From Litomosoides sigmodontis (lineage: Eukaryota; Nematoda; Chromadorea; Rhabditida; Onchocercidae), in contig OY718804.1 in NCBI GenBank assembly GCA_963070105.1, positions 7,609,817-7,673,816 on the forward strand: a stretch of DNA of 64,000 nt. The letters are read 5' to 3'. A program made the position numbers and the translations under genes. Numbering within the stretch: position 1 is the first letter of the stretch; the number at the start of each line of letters is the position of its first letter. The notes under the pieces were generated by a model. It worked only from the letters and a program-made list of their open reading frames with translations. It made no database searches and was not told the origin of the DNA. Below are positions 51,005 to 63,725 of the stretch, piece after piece.

Positions 51005-52601
51005 TCAAGCGTTTTCCAACTCATCCGATTCCTCCCAGTTGTGTTCTCTGGCAGAATCCTTTGAATAATATTCAAAAACCTGACTATATAAACACAAAAG
51101 TGTGCAAATGAAACTTGAGCTAACTTACGGATTGTGAATTTGAGAGTCCTCCAAGTGACAACACCTTATGAGCTGACCTGGGAAATTGAAAATTCAGCTT
51201 ATCTGTCAAAAGCTTATCTTAAAATGGAGTAATAGTAGGTGTTTAGTTCTAATTATGAAATAAAAGCAATAATTAAATATCTAACCCAAAAATTTCCGAT
51301 TCAGACGTTACTGGGTAATCTGAAAACAAAATATTCCAAGTTCAGATTTGTGGAAATAACTTGACGTTACGGGAGGATCACTTTAAATTTAACGCGCTGC
51401 ATTGAAGAAACCGTTTGCATTTCAAATACAGGAAAAAAACTGAAATCGTGAGCAAATTTTAAAACTCACCACTTACGCTTGTTGGACTCCTGAAAATGAC
51501 AAATAGTTTGATGGAAATTGTTGAAATATTGATATGAAATTTACTCCTAATTTTAAATCGCCGCATCCGTTGCAAACTTATTACGATAACATTTTAAAAG
51601 TGAACCATACGTTGTGTTATTCTTAAATTGTATATTCACAATAATTTCAACGTCAGATGATGAAAGCTGTGAGATATTACATGCCAATTTACCAAGCTCA
51701 CGATGGAAATTTGTGGCAGTGGCTGCCTAAAATTAAAAAGTTTTTAAATTCCTTCAAGGCAAAATTTGAAATATGCCATCACCGTGTGACATCTTAATTC
51801 ACAAAATAAATCGTTTCTAAGGTGAAGTGAAAGTTACGTAGACTCTACCATAAGCACGACCACGCAATACAAGATGATATAAATGAAATGCTTTGAAAAA
51901 CTCACTGTAGCCTATATATATTATGTAAATTTAAAAAGATAATTTATGCTTCCTTACATATGCTGAATAATTTCTGAATTCCAATTTGCAATAGTGACAC
52001 AATTAATCACTTAGTGTTATTCAATTTATAAAGATTGCATTTTGTGTTTGCGAAGTTCCAACTTCATTTATGCTTCAATGCACGCATAACGTTGCACGTA
52101 CACGTATATTCCACTATAACTGGATTGTTTTTTTCTTCGGAAAAGATCGCCCTTAAAGAAATTGTACTATTTATGGCTGAATTGAAATCATCCTAAAATA
52201 ACCGATTTTAATACCTTTTCAGAAATTAATTTGTTTCTTTTTCAATTAAACAAATCTTTTTTTTTCGTAGCTATTAGTTCGACAACGATGAAATGAAAAA
52301 AAAATACTTGCGATTTCTGCTTATTACCGAAAATTAACTTCAGGCACAGCTCAACAACAACTGTGATCGTTGTAAGTAAGGTGTACCGCGCCCACTTCAG
52401 GAAGAGCACCGTTATTTTTATCAGAGATATTAATAAATATAATCGAAGGGACCAAAGTAAATGATGTATGCAAAAAGTCTGGCAGTTTAAATGGACAAAG
52501 AAATTTCCACGACGATAACATAAAATAAACAGATATATATTTATACAAGGCCTATACTTTGCAGAAGCTACCGGATCCAGTTTTATTGTCATCCGATCCA
52601 T
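51005..52601 (-). CDS. Unidentified six-exon gene, 109 aa protein
   Basis: I do not recognise the family. Six exons fit in phase on the minus strand: 52558-52601, 51838-51904, 51652-51726, 51470-51489, 51129-51177 and 51005-51079, totalling 110 codons with the stop. The protein begins MDRMTIKLDPVASA. It continues with a region that could be helical (EFFKAFHLYHLVLRGRAYGR, then NFHRELGKLACNISQLSSSD), then a linker (VLSLGGLSNSQS), and ends in an acidic tail (HNWEESDELENA). There is no signal peptide or membrane segment. It is probably a small soluble intracellular protein. The GTCACGTG-free donors GTATAG, GTAACT, GTTGAA, GTGAGT and GTAAGT are of mixed strength; the 20-base fourth exon is the weakest part. 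The final exon and the third exon are the best supported by composition. Homology search with the joined protein would decide whether it is conserved. Confidence 0.5.
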
Positions 52602-53872
52602 ACAATCAGGTTAATTGCAAGAAAAGTTAAGAGGTACAATGCACGAAACATTGCCGTCCGGCCGTACTGTACTTCCCTCTGCTACTAATCGTCCCATTGT
52701 TTGTTGAAACAAAAATGACTTCGTCCAATTTACCTGACGCAATTCCTTTGATCTCAGCAAGAAAAAAAAACAAAAAAGAATCGGAAATTATAATTTCATC
52801 GATTTTCAGTTCAGAATTTGTAGATATAATTGAGTAGTAGAAGTCACTTAAAGAATAATAACTTTTTTCCGCTTTTTTTTATTCTTTCCTTTCAATCATC
52901 AAATGAAAATATTTTGATGAATGTTTCCTGTAAAAGAGGGCAGACCAATAAGAAAACATATTAACGGTAAATTTTTATAAGAAGCAGTTCCATGATGTTG
53001 ACTGTTAGACCGACGTAACCAATGCTTCTCGAGGTCTCCGCTGACCTCAAAACTAACCCTCACAAGGTCGAATCGTCATTCTCACAGTTCAAGCTGCAAC
53101 TGTAATGAGGTATTTGTCTTTGACAGAAATTCGGAAACCTTCAAGAGTGAAATGCTAAAGTATGAAAAGATGTCGGAATTTGACTTGACACTACCAAAGA
53201 TATGGTGATAATTATGATAAGAATTTGTATATTATCGCAATGCAGCAAGCAGCTTCAGCTTCAGCTGATGAATGCGCATTTCTTTTTGCGCCGTCTCTGA
53301 ACCTGTCTGTGGCGTCTTTCAGAAGCCGCTTTCATTCGTCAATCTCTAAATTAACATGAATTTTTTTTTCGAATTGAAGTAGAATTTTCGGAACCGGTTT
53401 GTTAGACCTTCCTATTCAATGTCATGAGAATAATGCATTATCATCAACGTCCAAATTCTTCCACTACACCTTCTCCGCTCATTTCCCATCTAATTACATC
53501 AATGATAGCCCATTCGCTCCAAAATACGATGAATTTTTTCACGAACTAAAGTAGCGATAGCTTATTTAGCAACAATGATAATAGCGCTTCTCTCTTCAGC
53601 ACTTCACCGCCCAGTACGAACTGAAAATCTGCGGAAATCCAAATGCTACATGAATGATCAGACCGGAGAATTATTGTATGCGACTATTGCGCGAACAGAT
53701 ATTGATACTTTTGAGCAGCTCGACGAGTGCTAGCTAATAGACTGGACGAAATTGCTTGTGTTACTCGTTCCTGTTAACCTTTTCACTGTCAGTTTATCTT
53801 TCAACCTTTTGAAGAAGTCGCTTTTGAAGAGGCCGTGTCTTTTCTTTCGATAAAATTTTTTTCAACAAAATT

Positions 53873-54052
53873 ATGATTCTTTTAATGCATTCATTAATTC
53901 TCCCTTTTTGTTCCGTTATGATCGATGCAATCGATGATGCATTAATTCAGGATATCTTAGATGGTGACAGATTGCCTTTATCATTTACTCCAATTTTCAA
54001 CATTTCGTGTAAATTAATGAATGATTGTTCATTCATCAGATTATCAAATTAA
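53873..54052 (+). CDS. Candidate small secreted ORF (59 codons) or first exon
   Basis: An ATG-to-stop frame begins with a hydrophobic stretch that could be a signal peptide (MILLMHSLILPFCSVMIDA), followed by an acidic-hydrophobic segment (DDALIQDILDGDRLPLSF) and two cysteines. A GTAAAT donor-like site lies inside at 54010-54015, so it could instead be the first exon of a gene. No family is recognised and no downstream exon was found. It may be chance. Confidence 0.2.
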   Translation: MILLMHSLILPFCSVMIDAIDDALIQDILDGDRLPLSFTPIFNISCKLMNDCSFIRLSN

Positions 54053-55381
54053 AGAATTATTGATTAGGTGATATTATTATTTAATTGGTTTTTCGCTTCT
54101 TTTAATTCTTCATTTTCGTGTCACCGGAAGTTTTGATTTGGAAGTAAGAAATAAAACGTTCTCTTACGATGTTGTTTTTCCTTCTTCCATCGAGTTTTCC
54201 GTTCGCCTTTGATGTGTTGCGACACAAAATTGTCTTCCAATAGTTCTGGAGCAAGTTAGAAAGATCGGAATTGGTCAAATTTAGGTTTCTAATACGGAAA
54301 ATATGACTTTTTATCTTTAGTTTTCTTTGCAATTCATGCTTTTGAATTAACTTAGTGGACTGATGAGGACAGCACAGCCGTGAAAAACGGTCACGCAGCT
54401 TCTTGAAAGAGAATGAAAAAAAATTGTTCGATACTCTCTATAGATTTGAAGGTCGAGACTAATTCGGATAAGTTCCTTTTTTTTGCATGTGACACATTGC
54501 TATTAAGAAATTTCAAGCCCTTACGTCTACGTGAAACGGCTTACTATACCGTCTTTACAGTAACATTCTTATTCGTCTCCGTCTCCGTGTGGCATTACTT
54601 TCCAATAAAATTTATGCCTATTTGTCAAAATTTTACCCATTTCTTTGAAAATTGTAAAGTTTTCTGCGTTTTGACCACAATGAATTTCGAAATTTTATGC
54701 CATCCGTGTTAATAACAGTTATCATTTAAGGATTAAGCTTGATTTTAATTGCTGAAAGTTAGACTGAATCCAACTGGCTTATTTTATACTTGAATGCATG
54801 ATAGGTTAGACCGACCTGAAAATAAGGAGATCGACACTACTTCATTTGTCTTTTTCTGCTCATAGGAGGAAACGAGCATTGCGTGTATTAAACGTTGCAA
54901 TAATAATTAATAATAATAAGAATTGGTAATTAGTGCTGACTAGTTGTTAATTAGTGATAATTAATAAACAACATAAAAATGATAGCAATAATGATGATGA
55001 TACGGTTAGTTATTCAGTATTTTCCGCTCACATCTGAATAATTTGAAAAAAAAGTGGGAAAGTGGGCTGATAGTTGATGAGTGAATGGATCGATGCCATA
55101 AATTCTATTGCAAATAGTAATGCTTTACAAATCGTACAAACGATATTTGCAAATTCCCTTCATTCATTTTGTCGTCACACTTCAATAGCAATCATTGTTG
55201 CTCCAACTTTTATCTTACTTTGTCTAAATTTTGATATAATTTGTTGCTTTTGAAGAAATTTAAATTCATCAAGTGCTCCTACCTCATTCGTTTCCTTTCC
55301 AACAACTTCACTTTCAACTTTTTCTTGCTATTTTTACTATCAACGGTTTAATTTATTTCTCAACTAATGTAGTATACCTGT

Positions 55382-55404
55382 TGTGTGTGTGTGTGTGTGT
55401 GTGT
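55382..55404. repeat. (GT)n dinucleotide microsatellite
   Basis: A pure GT run of about eleven units in the intergenic region upstream of the transporter gene. The cysteine/valine frames across it are artefacts of the repeat. Confidence 0.9.
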
Positions 55405-56064
55405 AAATTTGGTAGAAATAATTTACAACTTTGCTCATTTCACTTTGTCCCATAGTTTAATCACTGATCTTCACTTCATTGTGAAGCGACATGCGCACTT
55501 AAAGATTTTCAGAAGTTCGCAATGCGCTACTGTCGCAATGAGTTGCTGCAGTGTGTGGCATCTAAATGATAACAGTAAAAATTTGTGAGCAAATGAAAAT
55601 TTTATCCAAGTGGTTTACGGTGATTTGCACGGGCACGGGTAATTACCGCCTTAGGATGGAAGAGTAATTGCATTTTCGCTCGCATCTAAAATTATTCAGA
55701 TTTGCTGTCTATTTCACAGTTACTGCTCGAAGAATGAATGGTTGAGGCAGGCGACTGTGCGAGGAGCTTCCTGTTGTTAATTTCATTTTTACACTTTACT
55801 AGTTGAATGACTGCTTGTGGACATTTGACCATCAAGAAGAGCAGGTACATCTGAACTTTCCTTCTCCCACAATGAAAAGCCTTCTAGCAATGCGATTCCT
55901 TCAACACGAGCAAAAAGAAGGAAGCAATTATTGCAGCAGCATGATTTGATCTGTTCCATTTGATTAGATGAAACATGCGGAAAGCACTCCGCCACATTTT
56001 GAAATTTAGAAATTAATTTTAGAGGAAAATAAGCTAAATTACTGGAGAGAAGTGAACGCGTGAA

Positions 56065-59000
56065 ATGGCGGCGAGTCACGTGTCCTCATCCATTCAAACG
56101 CAAGATGTCCAATCACGGCATTCATCAGTGAAGCACAGTGAAACCGACACTGTTATCAATGATAGCGACGATGAGCAACTTTTATGTGGCTGCAGCAAGT
56201 AAGCCAAAGAATACTCTGTTATCGCCACCGGTCACTCCACTTCGCCCTCATTAACCTTGCAGGTGCACGCCCAGATGGCTACAAAAGTTTCACACCGCCA
56301 AATGGCTACTACTTATGCTTGGCATCTCCGCATTTGTACAAAGTTTCGTTGTGAACAGTATATTCCCTGTGGGTTTGTCGACGCTTGAAAAGCGATTTCA
56401 TATGACGAGGTTCGTTCCAATTCGTCTTTAAGTGATCAGTTCTGCATAACAAATCCCTTGCCTATGAATGTGTGGTTTCATATTACAGTACACAGACCGG
56501 AATCATATCAAGTTGGTACGATTTTGCAATTCTTATTACGGTATTTCCAGTTTGCCATTGGGGGAATACAGGTTTGTTTTCATGTGATCCTTTTCAATCA
56601 ATAATCTTCACTAATAATAATAAATTGCTTTTATGGAACAGATACTTTGTCATATCAAAAGCAACTTTCATTGATTGGGAGAAAATAACCACTGGTCATT
56701 CTTTATAACAGGTCATAAAGGTCGTTGGATAGGTATAGGTTCATTTGTGATGGCACTTGGCTCATTTGTTTGTGTGCTACCGCACTACATGGTACCTCCT
56801 TATCAGTATCATGAAACGCAACTTAACGAAAGTGAACACGGTCAATGCACGTACAGGTTGCAGTTAAGACCTTCTTATTTTCAACTGATTCAGCAGTAGG
56901 CAGTTCATTACCTGTTAAAGAAGCCATAATGATCTTTCAGAGCAAGTAGATAATGTCCGTGATATGGTTCTGACCATGAGGTCCTTCAGTCTAGTGCTCT
57001 CTCTCTGCACCCTCCCTACTTCAAGTCTTTGCTTTTTCTGTAAGCACGGTTTTGCTTTTGTGATTCCGGAATGTTGCAGAGATGAGCTGGTGCCAGACTG
57101 TTCAAAGCATCATTCCACTTCAGCCTCATTCTTAAATCCGTATTTCCTGATGTTCCTACTTGGCCAAACATTACATGGCATCGGCGCAACACCACTTTTT
57201 TCTATTGGTACAGCATATTTGGATGAAAATGTTTCCCAAAAAGCATCGCCTGTTTATTTGGGTAAGAGGCATTAGCGCAATCTTTAGAATTCGAATTCGA
57301 ATTTAATTTAAAATTATTGAATGTTTGCGGTACAGTATTGTTCAAATTGCAGCTATCCATTCAGTAGTGACATCAATCGGACCAGTTATTGGACTTTTCG
57401 TCGGCGGTTTTTTGCTAACAATTTACACGGATTTTGATCGCGTCGATGTTTCAACGTAAATTCAGAAATACGAATTCATGCGTTACAGAAAATTTGATTT
57501 TGATGATCGAAACATTTTGAAATTTCAGCACTTTATCAGTTGCATTAGCATTTCGTTTCTTTTACCAGCGAGAAAAAGCTTGTGCTTTCCCTGAGATTTC
57601 CCAAATCACATCTTTTTGCAATGTAGCGGCCTCTTTTGATTCTAATCAATCTAATTGATTCATTGTAAAATATTCTGCTACATGAAATATCTACTATGCT
57701 ATATAATATATTCACATTGCTCTCGATGAATTGTGAACGATTGGAGAATAAATTTTCAGGTTAAAGATAAAGGATTCGTCAGATCCACGTTGGATTGGCG
57801 CATGGTGGCTCGGTTTTCTTGGTTCAGCACTTCTTGCATTCATTACAGCTTTCCCCATTTTAATGTTTGCCCGAGAATTACCGGAAGCGAAGAGACATCG
57901 TTTGAAAGATGTCAATCAGGTTTTTCCTCATTCTTATATCCTATCCAACGCCTTACGCTATGTGATCGACACGATTCAATTAATTATCTATCGTAGCTTG
58001 AACTTCAAGTTTCCTAAAATTAAAGGTTCACGCTATCTCACAAATGAGCGGCAAAGATATCATCGTGAAAGGGAATCTTGGGTATCTGCCACGAGCTGTT
58101 TGGGTAAGTTCCAATAACTCGACGTTCAATAATTTGTTCATATTTAGAAATCAAATTCCCGCCTTAACTGAGTCTTAACTACGGAGCGATGATGATTGAG
58201 CAGTAATTACTTATGTGATAACAGGTAGCAGCACATGTCCGTTGCAAGTTATCCTACCAAAAATGCTAGGTCTTCCTAGTAGTTAGCTTTGTTTTAATAA
58301 AGCTATAAAAGAATGAGAGATAGTGGAACTTATGCACGTACGTCGCTCTGCAGAATATCTTACGAAATCCGACGTTTCTCACAACAATCGTGCTGGGTAT
58401 CTTCGAGTCAATCGTTATTAATGGATTCGCTGCATTTATGCCAAAAATTCTGGAAGCCGTACTGAGCACAACTCCAACTAAAGCTTCATATCTTTCTTGT
58501 CAGTTGATCAGTAATACCGTGGAAATTTTTCAAATTTCACTTTCAAACACCTTAGCTTTGACTAATTACAAATTTTGTCTTATTTTCGCAGTATAAGTCT
58601 AATAATAGTGAAAAATGCTGGTGAAGGAAGGAAGATATGATTCACCGGACTTCCATGATTATTTTTCAGCAATAGTAATATTTGCTGCTGCAGCTGGCGT
58701 TATGTTAGGTGGCGCTTTGATACGACAGTTCAATTTGCAGGTTTCTTGTTAAGTTCTGGTCTGGCCATATACCTGAGGTCATTGAGCTACTCTATTTACG
58801 CTCTTTTTAGGTCAGTGGAATGCTGAAACTAATATTCGTATGCCATCTGATAGCGTTGATACTTACGCCATGTTTTCTAATACAATGTCCAGCACGTGAC
58901 TTCGTTGGAATCAATTTAAGCTACAATAATCAGTACGGTTCGACTGCTTAAAAAAAGCATGCAATTTTTAATATACCCCTGTTACTCGAACTTTTCATTC

Positions 59001-60443
59001 CCAACTGATAAAATTGTTTATCAAAAAAATTGAAAAAAAATTAAAAAAATTTCATGTTGCAGACGAGTAAAAAGTACAACAGCTAATTTGCATGCTACCT
59101 GTAACGCTAATTGTTATTGTACGGAGAAGTGGAATCCAGTTTGTCATAGGGGTACTGGCCATACGTTTTATTCCGCTTGTTACGCTGGCTGTACAAATTG
59201 GGTGCAAAATTCATCAGTAAGTATTGTTACTGTAGCACGTGTACTGTATTGTGTTTGCAGTAGGATGGGAGTAGGTATGGCAAGCATACTGTATGCGCGA
59301 TAATATTTACGCAATTTTGAGGGAACGTATTGGAGTGATTGTGTTTGCTTCGATGAGTTAGCATCGTATGCTTTGGAGGTGCAGTATAAAGACAATCATT
59401 TGCATGAGGGATTCTGTGAGAAGGAATGCGGATATGCCCAATGGCTATTCCTTGTTTTGCTCTTCTTTTCCGTGGTCGCTAGTTTCGCTACCGGAATTCC
59501 GTCCCAGCAGGTGTTTTCCTATTAATTGACTTTATAGTGAAAAAGATTTACGTGGTGTAAAGACAGTGAAACCAAAAAAGCGCAAAAATCCTCAAAATGA
59601 TTTCGCTTCGCTTGAGCAGCCCGGATAAGTAAGTAATCACTTTTCACAGTCTACAGAAGGGTTCTTTTCAATAGCTTAAAGTTACTCTGTATCCAGCAGC
59701 GATTTTTGCAGATAATGCTTCGGGTAGTACCGTTTGAACAGCGTACCTTAGGTATCGGTGTGCACTGGACATTTCTTCGACTTCTGGGTGTGATCATTTT
59801 TACACGTTCATATTAACTTCAGTGTTTGAATTATAATAGAACTAACAAACATAAGCCTAATTTTCTAATTAGACTCGAAGAAAATTTATGTGATTATGGC
59901 TTAACGGCTTAATTAGTGCAAGACTCAATTAGTTCAAAAACGGAGTTGATTTAATAATTCTATAGTATTTCTTCTATAGGCTTTATTCCTGGAGGAGTAT
60001 TGTTCGGTATGATGATAGATACGGCTTGTTTAAAGTGGAAAGAAGAATGCGGAAAGCGGCAGTCCTGTTTGGTCTATGATCCGTATAGATTGTCTTGGAC
60101 TATCATGGCTGTTGGTATGTTATTTTTTTAGAAAAGGAAGGATGAGGGAATAATTCTATAAGTTAAAGAGAAGCAATGTCACTTTCACGTAACGCGCAAC
60201 GCTTCAAGAATATTTGGGAAGTAACCGACTGGGTTAACGCAGAAGAATGAAATGTTTTCAGCGATAGTATGCAAATTGGTTTCCATATTGGGTACCATCC
60301 TTGGCTACATAACTTATCGTCCCAACGATTTGGATAACAATGTATCGGTACAGACAACCGATAGTCGTGGACCTTTGTCACTGACCGTTAATGATGATCG
60401 ACCACCAGACGAAATAATCCGATCGTTCGACGCTGCAGATTGA
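56065..60443 (+). CDS. SLCO/OATP-family organic anion transporter
   Basis: A plasma-membrane carrier of the solute carrier organic anion (SLCO) family, which moves amphipathic anions such as bile acids, steroid conjugates, prostaglandins or drugs. Sixteen exons (56065-56198, 56263-56409, 56489-56571, 56712-56856, 57080-57261, 57353-57455, 57760-57919, 58026-58103, 58354-58498, 58670-58740, 58811-58932, 59063-59216, 59322-59510, 59712-59787, 59980-60114, 60262-60443) sum to 701 aa. The family signature DPRWIGAWWLGFLGSALL is at about residue 272. The first membrane segment contains SAFVQSFVVNSIFPVGLSTL; later ones include LLRNPTF-like IL-RNP and the Cys-rich extracellular loop (about 457-508; CNANCYCTEKWNPVC then YSACYAGC), the Kazal-like loop typical of OATPs. 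The frame through 57919-58026 can be read without splicing, but only the spliced form gives the conserved GYLPRAVW segment. The cytoplasmic C-terminus ends in an acidic, Pro-poor tail. Confidence 0.93.
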
Positions 60444-62964
60444 AACGCCGAAAGATACCAGCCACGCCACATTCACTCATTTCGTAGCGCTCTTTTTTGC
60501 AAGTGTACATTTGCAAGCTTATTAACCAGCAGAGAGAAGTTACTCGTGACAGATTAGTGGAGAAGTGCGAAAATTCCTTCGAATACTGTTTGTGACATTT
60601 TTTGGCATTGCATAGTAATGCTACAAGGTCAAAGGTCCATCTCCAGCAATTTCTTTCCTTTCAACTTGCCTACCTGACGCATGCATTTAATAGTTGTTAA
60701 GAAACTGTTAACATCCCTGCTAACGAGCATAATTATAACTTGAAGTTTAAGTAGTTCATCATCTGGCGCTATCTATCACTTAACTTTTATTCGATTGTGT
60801 TAATGTAAATAACTTATTATGCACTTTTGAACTTAGCAGCACTCATCGCTTGTTAGCATTGCCTGACGGCTTAATGAAATGAGAGAAATTATTCAAGTAT
60901 CTTAGAAAGCATTCACAAGCAAAACGAAATTGTTGGTGGTAGTGGTCAGTTGACTGTCTTGTCCGATTTTCATATTTATGCTTCTTCGTTCACATAAAGC
61001 ACTGCTTCAGTTTTCAACCTCAATCTCAGCAAACTTTTCATTTGAGCAGTCTTCTGAACAGAAACAGCTTGGCTTCCATTCTCCTCAAAATAGTCCCTAA
61101 TTTTAATACCTTACCTAACAGATACATCAATGTATCTCATAGGAAAACTTTGAATTTTGCGCTTTATCGATTACTTCATGTAGTAATATTATCACTATTT
61201 TAGGTCGTACGGTTTTGTTAATTGCTAATCGTTCATGTTGCTTGTATAGATTTGTTGTTAGCTCAAGAGCGGTGCTGTAATCCTCTTAATTTCAACCTGA
61301 AATTCATTAATAGGTAGATGTACATGTTGTAAAAATTGACCTTTTAATTGTTCAACTAATGTTTGAAGCACAACACTTCTAACACTATCATCTCTGCCGC
61401 TGAAATTACTCAATGAGATATTTATTCGAAAAAAAAATGATAATTGGAGTTTAAATACTGCTTTAAGATGGACACTGCCAGAGATGTGTCTTTCGGAAGG
61501 TTACAGACACGTTCGCAACACGTTGAAATTACCCTATTCCTTTGCAACAACAGAATTCGGATGATCGGCCTCACTGTGAACTGTCAGTCAGCTCTGTGTT
61601 ACCGTGAAATTTCCCATTTCTCAGTTGAGAAAAGAAGTTTTATAAATATATGGAAATAATTGAGCACTTGTATGGCCAATAAAAATTTGCCAATTCTTTT
61701 TTCCTTCCACACATTTTTTGCCTAATTGATAAATTAACTGAAAAGAAAGAACGGTCGAATTTTTTAAACAATCCGTCATTGCCAGAACTTTATTGAAAAT
61801 TGGGATGACAGATAATTTGAGCATAAAATGATTTGTGTATCAGGCAGATGTTGAGCTTAGCTTACGTTTTTTTTTTTTTCAAATTAAAATAAAAGTGCTT
61901 GAAGAGAAGAATGGCAAGTCATACAGCAATATCCTCTCAAGTAAATTACTTCATAATTCTTACAAATATTGAAATAAATTTTGATTTTTTTTTACAGTAA
62001 CGGAGAAAAGATGCAGCATAGCACATTTCATTCTTTACCATTTAATTCATCACATTAACTGATTGCTAACAAATTTAAAAAAGTCTTCCTTTGTCTACGC
62101 TATTGTAAGTTATTAGGTTAAGAATTAAACTAAATTCATATTTACTTCAAATTTAAGACTGAAATTTGATATTCTTTGATTTATTGAACGATTGTGGGAT
62201 AGAGTTTTGCAACCGCTAGTAATTTTGGGAATGAAAATTGAAATAATTCTCATTCAATATCAATCAGAGATTTGTTGTGTACGCCGAGCTATTTCCGTTG
62301 CTACCTTACCTTCGATATTGAAACTACAGGTTTTTCACGTGAAAGATTGAAGGTCAATCGGACGACTCACGAAACTGTTGCACTGATTAAATCAAACGTT
62401 TGCTGTACGCTGCACTGACAGATCGATTAATCAATCGATCGATCAGTAACAAACTTCTTGCAATTTTTCAGTTAAAATACTCTAAAAATAATCTAATAGT
62501 TAAAAATATTTTTTGGGAGAAAAAGACGATAAAGGAAAAACATGCAAAATTTGGAGAAAAATTAAATTATAAAGCATTTGAGAGAGGAAAATGTTTGTGG
62601 GATGACACCGTAAAGGACGCTTTTATTTCACAAATAATTTACACCAAAATAACATAATGTGCAACAGCGATGGTTTCTGCGACGGAGAAGACGCCAAGTT
62701 AGCTTAATAAATTTAAGTAGAAAAGAAAATAGAAATCGCATCTGAAATACGGTGGATTTTCAAAAGAAAAAAAATGGATGGACGCTGAAATGAAATACCT
62801 GAAATGAGGAAGGTAAGGTATGCGAAGACCTCCCACTCAGGCCCAGCACTACCGCATCAATCATCTATCCGTCGCAGGACATCGAACGAATGTTACAGAT
62901 AAGGTTCGTGCAAAATTAGGTCCAAGAGAGTAAGCCATGCCGAAACACTCATTCGCATCTCACT
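60444..62964. other. Intergenic region between convergent OATP and Ly6-like genes
   Basis: Holds the 3' flanks of two convergent genes. Frames at 61444-61659 (plus), 61621-61824 (minus) and 62400-62657 (plus) are short and show no recognisable domain or consistent splice context. I see short AT tracts and no RNA gene. Confidence 0.5.
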
Positions 62965-63725
62965 TCATCGATAGGGAAAGAAAGAAAGAAAGGAAAAAGT
63001 GACGAGAAAGACTGCGAATGTGAAATTCGTTCGAGTTCCATCGTTGCAGTAATCACTCGTACAGCAGCACACTCGTGTCTTACCTTTGGTGTCCTGTCTA
63101 CTGACACAGCCCTCGACCTGTAATGAGTGGGCTTAGACATCACTTGAATTCTTCAGCACTGAGATGCCTTTGAAATGCCGCTGATAGCTAATTGAACCAA
63201 TATCACTAGTCAACCTGACAGCTAATCAAATAATCCCATAAACTGATAAGTAATAAAGCTAATCAAAAAAAATTAACGGTATGACTAATGAAATTAACCT
63301 TGCAGAATTCGTGCTTAGATGAGCCCGGCATTTCCTGATCACAACCTCGAGCAATCCCCCTCACATGTTCTGCAATGAAATAGCAATTCCTAGCGCATGG
63401 ATGATTTTCAAAAAAAAAAAAAAAAAACGGCAAAATAAAAACAACCAATTATTTACTGGCTGAAATATTCACAATAATAGGTGAAATATTTTGATTTATT
63501 GCCAAGTTTCAAAATTTAACCTCTGTTTACGATTGTGTCAGATTCTAATTTCACGCAGAATTTAGTTTGCGACTGACAGGTAACCTTAGCTTCTTTTATG
63601 CCGCCACTCTTCCGATTTACAGAGCCAAAACCGCCGCGCACACATTGCAATGAATTAGTTTTGACGATAGCTAACGCGACAAAAAAAATTATGAGAAGCA
63701 TGTTGGAAAATGATTTCTCTACCAA
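62965..63725 (-). CDS. Ly6/uPAR-like small cell-surface protein, probably GPI-anchored
   Basis: A secretory-pathway protein of the three-finger Ly6 type. Three exons (63521-63725, 63299-63369, 62965-63117) join in phase to give 142 aa. Residues 1 to about 24 are a signal peptide (MLLIIFFVALAIVKTNS core), after which the mature chain begins LQC, the usual Ly6 start. Ten cysteines follow at 28, 50, 57, 78, 91, 96, 109, 110, 111 and 116, and the module closes with RVCCCTSDYCND, the CCxxDxCN hallmark. A hydrophobic C-terminal segment (NFTFAVFLVTFSFLSFF) after the module fits a GPI-attachment signal. C. elegans has relatives such as ODR-2 and HOT proteins that act at the neuronal surface, but subfamily and ligand cannot be assigned. 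The exon 1 donor is G|GTTAAA and exon 2 is preceded by TTTCATTGCAG. Confidence 0.82.
63410..63427. repeat. Homopolymer A tract (T tract on the coding strand) in Ly6-like gene intron
   Basis: An 18-base A run on the + strand, lying in the first intron of the minus-strand Ly6-like gene about 40 bases from the acceptor of its second exon. It is low-complexity sequence. Confidence 0.85.

Larger units (their letters stand above)
52602..56064. other. Long AT-rich intergenic region upstream of the OATP gene
   Basis: This 3.5 kb lies between divergent genes and is mostly AT-rich with TAA/AAT-rich patches near 54900-54990. It contains a GT microsatellite and one small candidate frame (53873-54052, listed separately). 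No tRNA, rRNA or transposon features were recognised. The frames at 54413-54712 and 55789-56079 lack domains, and the second overlaps the OATP start on the other strand. Confidence 0.5.

Noticed and set aside
54352..54410. CTGATGAG followed by a CCGT/ACGG hairpin and a later GAAA, resembling a hammerhead ribozyme core
   Set aside because: Stem II would have to close directly between the CTGATGA box and GAAA, but the flanking bases do not pair, and no stem I or III is evident. The hairpin alone is likely chance.
57863..58117. Unspliced reading of the transporter from 57863 to 58117
   Set aside because: Reading through the intron 57920-58025 destroys the conserved GYLPRAVW segment, which appears only after splicing to 58026.
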